A stretch of 11,442 bases of DNA from Acidocella sp. (GTDB lineage Bacteria; Pseudomonadota; Alphaproteobacteria; Acetobacterales; Acetobacteraceae), in the NCBI GenBank assembly GCA_028687415.1, contig JAQUAC010000045.1, positions 1-11,442 on the forward strand. The letters are read 5' to 3'. A program made the position numbers and the translations under genes. Positions 1 through 7,110 of this stretch are shown here, piece by piece (within the stretch, counting starts at the first letter, position 1; each line of letters opens with the position of its first letter). Under the pieces are notes generated by a model that worked only from the letters and a program-made list of their open reading frames with translations, was not told the origin of the DNA and did not search any database.

Positions 1-2
1 GC

Positions 3-1181
3 GTGCTGTTTCTGGTACAGTCCGCCTGGACGGGGGGCTGGGGCTGGACGAAGCAGCTTTGGGTGCGTGTGGCGCTGCTCTGGTGGGTATGGCTGGTACT
101 CTGCTCCACGCCGTTGCCCTTGCCGGGGTTCGGCGTGGCGGGTTGGCACCAGAGCTTCGGTCAGGCCTTTGTGATTATCAGGCTGATACTATTCACCGCT
201 GCGCTGCAAAGCTGGTTGCTCACCACCAAGGGGGCGCGCCAAGCCGCGTGGATTGTGCTGATGCTCTCCTGTGTGTGGATAGGGCTGGAGAGTTGGCAGC
301 AATACCTGACGGGGCGGAATATTTTCGGCAATGCGCGCTGGGGCGATGGGTCACTCACCGGCCCGTTCTGGAAGCCGCGCGCCGGGGCGCTCTATGCGCA
401 TCTGCTGTTCATAGCTTTGCTGCCGCCGGTGGCGGCGCTGCTGGCGCGGCCAGGCTGGCGCGGGCGGGCCGGGGGGCTGACGCTCTCCCTGCTCGGGGTT
501 GCGACCTCGGTGCTCATTGGCCAGCGCATGGGCGTGGCGCTGACCGGGCTGGGGTTGTTCGTTACCGCCATCTGTATCCCCCGGTTGCGTATTCCAGCCG
601 TGATCTGCGTGATCATGGCTGTGGCGGTGACGGTGGCCACTCCGGTCATTTCGCCCGCTACGCACAGTAAGCTGGTGGGCGAGACGCAGGAGAATTTTCA
701 CCATTTCTCGCAGAGCCCGTATGGCGAGATCTATACCCGCGCGACGGTGATGGGGCTGCAATCGCCCTGGCATGGCTGGGGCTATAACGGCTACCGGGTG
801 GATTGCGCGCTGCCGCGCTTCGACGGCGGGTTGCCAGCGCTGGGGATTCCGCCCACCTCTCTGCAACTGCTTGCCTGCATTCAGCATCCGCAGAATTTCT
901 ACGTGCAGGCCTTTGTCGATTCTGGCTTCCCCGGATTGATCCTGTTCATCGCCCTGGTGCTGGTTTGGACATGGGATTTGGGGCGCGGGTTGTTGCGCAG
1001 GCCGGACCCGCTGCGGGTGGGGCTGTTCATTGCCGTGCTGAGCTTCACCTGGCCGGTGGCCTCGACGGACGAGTTCCCCGTTATGTATATGCTCGGCTGG
1101 ATGTTTTTCTTCCTTGGCTTCGGTCTTGCCTACGCCGATATAGCGGCGAAACCATCTGTAACGGATACCGCAAATGTCTGA
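3..1181 (+). CDS. O-antigen ligase / polymerase-like membrane protein (5' end cut by window)
   Basis: This is a polytopic inner-membrane protein of the O-antigen ligase/Wzy class (Wzy_C, WaaL-like). Such proteins join undecaprenyl-linked glycan to lipid A core or polymerise repeat units on the periplasmic face. The 392 visible residues are mostly hydrophobic helices. They carry family-like marks: GQRMG (residues 173-177), a large periplasmic loop from about 213 to 300 with SPWHGWGYNGYR (254-265), and HPQNFYVQ (295-302) running into SGFPGLILF. This resembles the conserved His-Asn loop followed by a Gly-Pro-Gly helix in WaaL relatives. The first in-frame codon is a GTG at base 3, which is probably an internal valine, because family members are usually somewhat longer and the N-terminus begins abruptly. 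The stop overlaps the cobW-like start by 8 bp, which suggests translational coupling. Ligase and polymerase cannot be told apart from sequence alone. Confidence 0.8.
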   Translation: MLFLVQSAWTGGWGWTKQLWVRVALLWWVWLVLCSTPLPLPGFGVAGWHQSFGQAFVIIRLILFTAALQSWLLTTKGARQAAWIVLMLSCVWIGLESWQQYLTGRNIFGNARWGDGSLTGPFWKPRAGALYAHLLFIALLPPVAALLARPGWRGRAGGLTLSLLGVATSVLIGQRMGVALTGLGLFVTAICIPRLRIPAVICVIMAVAVTVATPVISPATHSKLVGETQENFHHFSQSPYGEIYTRATVMGLQSPWHGWGYNGYRVDCALPRFDGGLPALGIPPTSLQLLACIQHPQNFYVQAFVDSGFPGLILFIALVLVWTWDLGRGLLRRPDPLRVGLFIAVLSFTWPVASTDEFPVMYMLGWMFFFLGFGLAYADIAAKPSVTDTANV

Positions 1182-2133
1182 TCTCATTCCCGTCACCGTC
1201 CTCACCGGTTATCTTGGCGCCGGTAAGACCACGCTGCTCAACCGTCTGCTCACCGAGACCCACGGCAAGAAATACGCCGTCATCATCAATGAGTTTGGGG
1301 AGCTGGGCGTGGATAACGACCTCGTCGTCGATTCCGACGAGGAAGTGTTCGAGATGAATAATGGCTGCATCTGCTGCACGGTGCGGGGGGATCTCATCCG
1401 TATCGTCAACGGGCTGATGAAGCGGGCGCAGAAATTCGACGGCATCATCGTAGAGACTACCGGCCTCGCCAACCCGGCGCCGGTGGCGCAGACCTTCTTT
1501 GTGGATGAGGACGTGAAAGCGAAGACGCGGCTGGATGCCATTGTGACCGTGGTGGACGCCAAGCACTTCCTCGCCCGGCTGGAGGACTCGCCGGAAGCAG
1601 CCGATCAGGTGGCGTTTGCCGATGTGATCGTGCTCAACAAGCTGGATTTGGCCACGCCGGAGGAGGTTGCGGCGGTGGAGGCGAAGATCAAGGGCATCAA
1701 CCCTTATGCGCAGATCCACCACGCCACGCGCGGTGATGTGCCGGTGGACAAGCTGCTGGGGCTGAACGCCTTCGACCTCAACCGCGTGCTGGCGAATGCG
1801 CCGGACTTCCTGGACGAGGACAGCCACACCCATAACGAGCACCTGACCAGTGTCAGCTTCTCCACGGACAAGCCGCTCTCGGCGGATAAGTTCAACACCT
1901 GGGTTGGACATATTCTGCAGACCCAGGGGCAGAATATTCTGCGCACCAAGGGCATTCTCTCTTATGCCGGAGAGGAACGGCGCTTTGCCTTCCAGGCCGT
2001 GCACATGATCGCCGATGGCGATTTTCTCGCCCCCTGGAAGGAAGGCGAGAAACGTACCAGCCGGATCGTGTTCATCGGCCGTGACCTCAACCGTCCGGCG
2101 CTGCGCCGGGGGTTTGAGGCCTGCGCGGCCTAA
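1174..2133 (+). CDS. CobW/COG0523 family GTP-binding metallochaperone
   Basis: This is a complete 319-residue G3E GTPase of the CobW/COG0523 family. These proteins use GTP hydrolysis to hand metal (zinc, cobalt or others) to client enzymes. Visible motifs in order are the Walker A loop GYLGAGKTT (12-20), the metal-binding CICC motif (65-68) followed by TVRGDL, the Walker B/switch region ETTG (94-97), and the guanine-specificity NKLD (155-158). A CobW C-terminal domain follows and ends with RTSRIVFIGRDL (294-305). A histidine- and acid-rich linker, DEDSHTHNEH (214-223), sits between the two domains and may bind metal. The start ATG lies inside the end of the upstream gene (the ATGTCTGA overlap). 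The nearest purine-rich stretch is weak, so coupling is likely. No cobalamin gene or Zur box is visible nearby, so the metal and client are unknown and I give no gene symbol. Confidence 0.92.
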   Translation: MSDLIPVTVLTGYLGAGKTTLLNRLLTETHGKKYAVIINEFGELGVDNDLVVDSDEEVFEMNNGCICCTVRGDLIRIVNGLMKRAQKFDGIIVETTGLANPAPVAQTFFVDEDVKAKTRLDAIVTVVDAKHFLARLEDSPEAADQVAFADVIVLNKLDLATPEEVAAVEAKIKGINPYAQIHHATRGDVPVDKLLGLNAFDLNRVLANAPDFLDEDSHTHNEHLTSVSFSTDKPLSADKFNTWVGHILQTQGQNILRTKGILSYAGEERRFAFQAVHMIADGDFLAPWKEGEKRTSRIVFIGRDLNRPALRRGFEACAA

Positions 2134-3164
2134 ACGGCGGGTAACGCCTGGCGCAGGGCGGTGGGGACGAGCCGCAATACGCCTTGCCGCGCCTTGTGCC
2201 AGAAGGCGGAGAGCAGCAACAGCGCCGCGCCCGCTACCAGCCCGGTCAGGGCCAGATCCTCGCCGATGAAGCCGGAGGCGCGGAGCACCACGGTGAAGGC
2301 CGCCAGCACATAGGCAAGGCCGGAGACGAGCAGGGCCCGGCGGTCCACCAGCAGCGCCAGCACGGCCAGAACGAGGTAGATGCCGATGGCCAGCCCGGCA
2401 TGCATGAGACTGGCGCCGCTGTTGTGCAGCAGGCCGAGGCTATGGAACACCGGATGTACGAGCATGGGGGCAGCCAGCAGGTGCAGCCAGAAGGCGACGT
2501 CTGACCGGCGGGTCTGGCGGGCGCGGTCTGACATGTCCCAGCGCAGGGCCAGGGCGAAGGTGCCGACGCCACCGAGGAAGACCAGCCCCGGCCAGTAAGG
2601 CAGCAGGCCCGGCACAGCCGTGAGCAGCAGGGCGATGCAGAAGAACGTGACCGAACCAATCCCGGCGGCGATGGTGATGGGTACGCGGAAGCGCCGCCAA
2701 TGGATGTAGGTGGCTGCCGCCATGGCGGCAGCGGAGATGGCAAGGGTGGCGAGGATGGCTGGGTCGCCGCCGTCTTGCAGCAGCTTCACGCCAGCACCGA
2801 GTAGCCCGTGGACGATATGCGCGGCGAAGCTGGTTAGCCCGCCTGTATAGGTGAGTAACAGCAGGATGCTGGGCAGGGCCATGCGGCGCCGGCGGGTGAA
2901 ATACTCGGCCAAAATCCATGATTCCGCCGCGATGAGCAGGCCGGCGATGCCGCTGCCATGGGTGAGCACGCCGGTGGCGGCAATGACCAGGCCGATAGCG
3001 ATGGAGACAAAGATGTCGTTGAAGCCGGAGAGCAGGCGGACATATTCCTCGTCCACCGCCGGGGCGGTTTTCTGGGCGGCCATATAGGCGCGGAATTTAT
3101 CCGCCGCCTCGGGGGTGAGCGCGCCGGCGTCGATCGCGGCGTCGATGTCTGATTCGCTGTACAT
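2130..3164 (-). CDS. Conserved multi-span membrane protein of unknown function
   Basis: This is a 344-residue predicted integral membrane protein. Residues 1-40 form a soluble, acidic head (MYSESDIDAAIDAGALTPEA and onward) that looks like a short helical pair. About nine to ten hydrophobic segments follow, roughly at 49-68, 72-89, 97-116, 135-153, 161-186, 190-208, 223-241, 253-273, 277-297 and 303-321. A basic RRRR loop at 91-94 probably faces the cytoplasm. The helical head plus many-helix layout resembles the DUF2157 type of membrane protein, but I cannot confirm membership and assign no function. The gene converges on the cobW-like gene and overlaps its stop by 4 bp. It lies downstream of the groEL terminator, so it should have its own promoter in the roughly 45 bp before its ATG. 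I see no convincing -35/-10 pair or strong ribosome site there, so the start is the least certain part. Confidence 0.75.
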   Translation of the reverse strand: MYSESDIDAAIDAGALTPEAADKFRAYMAAQKTAPAVDEEYVRLLSGFNDIFVSIAIGLVIAATGVLTHGSGIAGLLIAAESWILAEYFTRRRRMALPSILLLLTYTGGLTSFAAHIVHGLLGAGVKLLQDGGDPAILATLAISAAAMAAATYIHWRRFRVPITIAAGIGSVTFFCIALLLTAVPGLLPYWPGLVFLGGVGTFALALRWDMSDRARQTRRSDVAFWLHLLAAPMLVHPVFHSLGLLHNSGASLMHAGLAIGIYLVLAVLALLVDRRALLVSGLAYVLAAFTVVLRASGFIGEDLALTGLVAGAALLLLSAFWHKARQGVLRLVPTALRQALPAV

Positions 3165-3209
3165 GGTTATATTTATTGCCCGGGTTTGGGGTGGCTTTGT
3201 GGCAGGTGT

Positions 3210-3238
3210 AAAAAAACCCCGGGATTGCTCCCGGGGTT
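3210..3238 (-). terminator. Intrinsic terminator of the groES-groEL operon
   Basis: On the - strand, about 28 bp after the groEL stop, a perfect 10-bp stem (arm AACCCCGGGA with its complement TCCCGGGGTT) closes a GCAA tetraloop of the stable GNRA class. A run of seven U residues follows directly. This is a textbook rho-independent terminator. It separates groEL from the downstream membrane-protein gene on the same strand. Confidence 0.95.
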
Positions 3239-3266
3239 CTCTTTTCGTCCAAACGGTTGGGCTGGA

Positions 3267-4919
<1,653 letters not shown>

Positions 4920-4945
4920 GTTATGACTCCTTCAAATTAGGTGAA

Positions 4946-5239
4946 TTAGGCGGCGATGATGCCGAGAATGTCGGATTCTTTCATGATCAGCAGGTCTTCA
5001 CCGTCGATCTTGACTTCGGTGCCGGACCATTTGCCGAACAGAACGCGATCGCCAGCCTTGACTTCCAGGGGGACAAGCGTGCCGGTCTCGTTGCGGGCGC
5101 CGGGGCCAGCGGCAACGATTTCACCTTCCTGCGGCTTTTCCTTGGCGGTGTCGGGGATGATGATGCCACCGACAGTCTTTTCCTCAGCCGTAATGCGGCG
5201 GACGACGACGCGGTCGTGCAGGGGGCGGAATTTCGCCAT
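4946..5239 (-). CDS. groES: Co-chaperonin GroES (Hsp10)
   Basis: This is a complete 97-residue GroES, the heptameric lid that caps the GroEL ring and triggers release of folded substrate. It starts MAKFRPLHDRVVVRR. The mobile GroEL-binding loop EEKTVGGIIIPDTAKEKPQEG spans about 19-39, and the C-terminal LLIMKESDILGII strand is typical. The reading frame stays open upstream to 5356, but that extension would run through the CIRCE operator and has no family similarity. An AGGAG ribosome site 8 nt before the ATG at 5239 fixes the start used here. It is the first gene of the groES-groEL operon and is transcribed from the CIRCE-controlled promoter. Confidence 0.98.
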   Translation of the reverse strand: MAKFRPLHDRVVVRRITAEEKTVGGIIIPDTAKEKPQEGEIVAAGPGARNETGTLVPLEVKAGDRVLFGKWSGTEVKIDGEDLLIMKESDILGIIAA

Positions 5240-5247
5240 GATGATCG

Positions 5248-5252
5248 CTCCT
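5248..5252 (-). promoter_or_regulatory. groES ribosome binding site
   Basis: AGGAG on the - strand lies 8 nt before the ATG at 5239. It decides the groES start against the in-frame extension that would begin at 5356. Confidence 0.85.
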
Positions 5253-5312
5253 AAACGATTAAGTCTTAAAAGCTTTACAACCAGTCCGGCCCGGCACGCG
5301 GCACCGCGGTTG

Positions 5313-5339
5313 CTAGCACTCCCCGAATGAGAGTGCCAG
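5313..5339 (-). promoter_or_regulatory. CIRCE operator (HrcA binding site) of groES-groEL
   Basis: Read on the - strand, CTGGCACTC, nine spacer bases, then GAGTGCTAG. This matches the CIRCE consensus TTAGCACTC-N9-GAGTGCTAA with exact spacing and an intact inner GCACTC/GAGTGC palindrome. It begins one base after the -10 box and so overlaps the predicted transcription start. In this position HrcA would block transcription until heat shock. hrcA itself is not in this window. Confidence 0.96.
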
Positions 5340-5340
5340 C

Positions 5341-5369
5341 TATGTAGCTTTGGCAACCCAAAAAGTCAA
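5341..5369 (-). promoter_or_regulatory. groES-groEL promoter
   Basis: On the - strand a -35 box TTGACT (5364-5369) and a -10 box TACATA (5341-5346) are separated by exactly 17 bp. Transcription should start near 5334, inside the CIRCE element. The -35 extends to CTTGAC, which also fits the first half of alphaproteobacterial RpoH promoters. The -10 half fits RpoH less well, so sigma-70 use with HrcA control is the simpler reading. Confidence 0.85.
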
Positions 5370-5375
5370 GAAAAG

Positions 5376-5402
5376 GCAGCACTACGGGAGGTTGAGTGCC
5401 AA
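5376..5402. promoter_or_regulatory. Second, degenerate CIRCE-like element
   Basis: On the + strand GCAGCACTA, nine spacer bases, then GAGTGCCAA. The left half matches 6 of 9 consensus positions and the right half 8 of 9, and the spacing is exactly the CIRCE spacing. It ends 7 bp upstream of the groES -35 box and about 20 bp before a TATACT box facing usg. It may be a weak auxiliary HrcA site or a decayed copy. Function is inferred only from similarity. Confidence 0.4.
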
Positions 5403-5422
5403 CTTGCTGGTTTTGCAAGGTT

Positions 5423-5428
5423 TATACT
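5423..5428 (+). promoter_or_regulatory. Possible -10 box for usg
   Basis: TATACT matches the -10 consensus at five of six positions and lies 77 bp before the usg ATG. At the right spacing only a poor -35 (CAACTT, 5400-5405) is present. The call is therefore tentative, and the promoter may need an activator or a different sigma factor. Confidence 0.35.
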
Positions 5429-5437
5429 TGATTTTGC

Positions 5438-5469
5438 GGAGGGGGTTCATGGCAATCTGATGAAACCCC
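5438..5469 (+). promoter_or_regulatory. usg leader: stem-loop with ribosome site and four-codon mini-ORF
   Basis: Arms GGGGGTTCAT (5441-5450) and ATGAAACCCC (5460-5469) pair at nine of ten positions around a 9-nt loop. The segment also holds GGAGG (5438-5442), followed 6 nt later by ATG GCA ATC TGA (5449-5460). The stop of that mini-ORF overlaps a second ATG (5460), which opens a 23-codon frame running into usg in a different frame. The hairpin would sequester this ribosome site and start. A regulatory role is inference. Confidence 0.3.
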
Positions 5470-5491
5470 GGGGCGAAGGCTGCAACATCTC

Positions 5492-5497
5492 AAGGAG
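5492..5497 (+). promoter_or_regulatory. usg ribosome binding site
   Basis: AAGGAG lies 8 nt upstream of ATG 5506. It favours that start over the in-frame GTG at 5497, whose first base is the last base of this site. Confidence 0.85.
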
Positions 5498-5505
5498 TGA
5501 CGAGC

Positions 5506-5763
5506 ATGACCCTTGCCCTGCAAATGCGTGACTACCGGCTGACAACGGCGGAAATTCTGTACCATATGCCGGACCATCCGGCGGTGTTGCAGAGCTATGT
5601 CTGGCAAGAGCTGGATCTGGCGCCGCAATTTCCAGAGCTGCGCAAATTCCTGGATTTCTGGACGCGGCACTTGGACGGCAAGCTGCACTCGGTGCGTGTG
5701 GGAGCGGCCTCGCTCATCACCCCGCCGCGCTGGAGCACGCACCATGTACTGACGTTGCAATAG
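5506..5763 (+). CDS. usg: Usg-like family protein
   Basis: This is an 85-residue small protein starting MTLALQMRDYRLTTAEILYH. It contains PAVLQSYVWQELDLAPQFPE, then LRKFLDFWTRHLDGKLHSVR, and ends near LITPPRW. From memory this order of blocks matches the alphaproteobacterial Usg-like family, named from a short gene beside trpF in Caulobacter. Its biochemical role is not established. It should not be confused with E. coli usg-1, a semialdehyde-dehydrogenase relative. The protein has no signal peptide or membrane segment and is rich in aromatic residues. AAGGAG at 8 nt fixes the start. No trp gene is nearby. Instead it sits divergently from groES across a 266-bp control region, so its expression could be influenced by the CIRCE-like element there. 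No terminator is evident after the stop. Confidence 0.85.
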   Translation: MTLALQMRDYRLTTAEILYHMPDHPAVLQSYVWQELDLAPQFPELRKFLDFWTRHLDGKLHSVRVGAASLITPPRWSTHHVLTLQ

Positions 5764-5839
5764 CTGGTGTGCCCTTGGAGGATTGAATAAAGATTAAATT
5801 TTATATCGAAGTGAAAATGCTCCAACGAGCGGAAACGAC

Positions 5840-5845
5840 TATACT
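5840..5845 (+). promoter_or_regulatory. Possible -10 box giving a leaderless GGDEF-gene transcript
   Basis: TATACT ends 9 nt before the ATG at 5855, which would place the transcription start at or within a few bases of the start codon. There is no Shine-Dalgarno sequence before the ATG, which agrees with leaderless translation. No good -35 is seen at 16-18 bp, so this stays tentative. Confidence 0.3.
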
Positions 5846-5854
5846 AGTAGTACC

Positions 5855-7014
5855 ATGGCGTATTTTAGAACCTCCATTTTTGGCAGGCTTATTCTATATT
5901 CGGTTTGGTTGGCGTCATGTGTCGTTATACTGGCTGTCACCAGTATCAGCACTATGCACGTGATCAGTAAGCAGACGCGGGCATTGCAGCAGGTTTGGCT
6001 GGTGGGGGCCACGCAGCTTGGCAAAATTGATTATGATGCCGAGGTGTTCCGCGTTGCTGAGTTGGAGCGGGCCATGGCCACAGACCCTGCCGACCAGCGG
6101 CAGGCTGACCGGCAGGCCACGGTGGAGCGGGATAAGGTGGCGCAGCTGCGGCAGGATTATCTGGTCAGCCGCGGGGCGGAGGCCGCAGCCACGCTGGCGC
6201 CGTTTGACAGCGCCTGGAACCGGTACATGAAGGCGCATGATGCCTGGATAAGCGGGAGCGGCGGAGCCGGCGCACTGGCTCGCGTCGGCGGGGAACTGGA
6301 TATGGACGATCAGGCGGTGAACGCCGCCATAGACCAGATTATCGATGAGCATGCGGACCGGGGACAGTGGGAGGCCGATTCCGTGGCCTGGCTGGTCCAA
6401 CGCGTAAGCCTGCTTGCCGAGGGCGTGACGGTGGCGGCGCTGATCCTGCTTGGCTACGTTCTGGGTAGGGCAAGGAAGGATATCATCTGGCCGCTTGCCG
6501 CCATTACCCGCACGATGACGCTGCTGGCTTCCGGAGACCGCGAGATAAAGGTGCCGGGGCATGAACGGGACGATGAGATTGGGGAAATGGCTGCCGCGTG
6601 CGAGGTGTTCCGCGTGAACGTGGTGGTGCTGGACAAGGCGCATGAGGCGGCGCGCTTGGCCGAGGCGCAGGCGCAGCTGTTGGCCAGGCATGACATGCTG
6701 ACTGGCCTGCCGAACCGGCGCGTGTTTTCCTCCGATTTGCAGGAGGCGCTGGCGCATGCGCGCACGGGCGGCTGCTGCTCCGTGTTGCTGCTCGACCTCG
6801 ACGACTTCAAGCGGGTGTCGACGCAATCCTGGGCCTGACCAAGAACCTGCATTTGCCCGCCGTGGCTGCGGGGATTGAAATGCCCGAAGAGATGCGCGCA
6901 TTGCTGAAGAAAGGCTGCAAATACGGACAGGGATTTTATTTCAGTAAGGCGTTGCCAGCGGGGCAGACGGTGGCGCTGCTGGAGGTTGGGGTGAAACCAA
7001 TACTTATGGCCTGA
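5855..7014 (+). pseudogene. Membrane GGDEF-EAL (c-di-GMP) signalling protein with internal deletion and frameshift
   Basis: The gene begins as a normal sensor-type cyclic-di-GMP enzyme. It has TM1 (about 10-34), a helical periplasmic sensor of about 150 residues, TM2 (186-205), a HAMP linker (about 207-259, with DDEIGEMAAACEVFR), and the start of a GGDEF domain, HDMLTGLPNRR (279-289) and LLLDLDDFKR (311-320). At about 6812-6820 the sequence jumps. The GGDEF frame ends at a TGA (6836-6838), while from 6817 another frame encodes the C-terminal end of an EAL domain (ILGLTKNLHLPAVAAGIE, then KKGCKYGQGFYFS) to the stop at 7012-7014. The GGDEF signature itself and the EAL active-site core are missing, roughly 0.9 kb judged from usual domain sizes. 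Neither cyclase nor phosphodiesterase activity can remain. The 327-residue membrane-HAMP fragment could still be made. An assembly join is the main alternative to a true deletion. Confidence 0.85.
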
Positions 7015-7047
7015 AAAACCGAAAAATGTGGTTTTGTGTGGTTTTTC
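7013..7047. repeat. AT-rich inverted repeat between the GGDEF/EAL remnant and the oxidoreductase gene
   Basis: GAAAAACC (7013-7020) and GGTTTTTC (7040-7047) are perfect 8-bp complements around a 19-nt spacer that starts at the EAL-remnant stop codon. It could act as a weak terminator hairpin, but the stem is AT-rich, the loop is long and no clean U-run follows. Confidence 0.35.
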
Positions 7048-7110
7048 GTTGACGTTGCCGTGTGGGAACGCCAAAACCGCAGTCAGTATCTCGGACAATG
7101 GAGCTGAAAC

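Noticed and set aside
351..1205. 284-codon - strand frame under the O-antigen ligase gene
   Set aside because: It is highly basic and Gln/His/Arg-rich with no motif. The opposite strand encodes a clear membrane protein.
5240..5356. 39-residue N-terminal extension of GroES
   Set aside because: It would translate through the CIRCE operator and begin upstream of the -10 box. A good ribosome site and family length place the start at 5239.
7049..7077. Candidate promoter TTGACG with CAAAAC before the dehydrogenase
   Set aside because: The -35 is good, but the -10 at 17 bp matches only three of six positions, so it is not supported.
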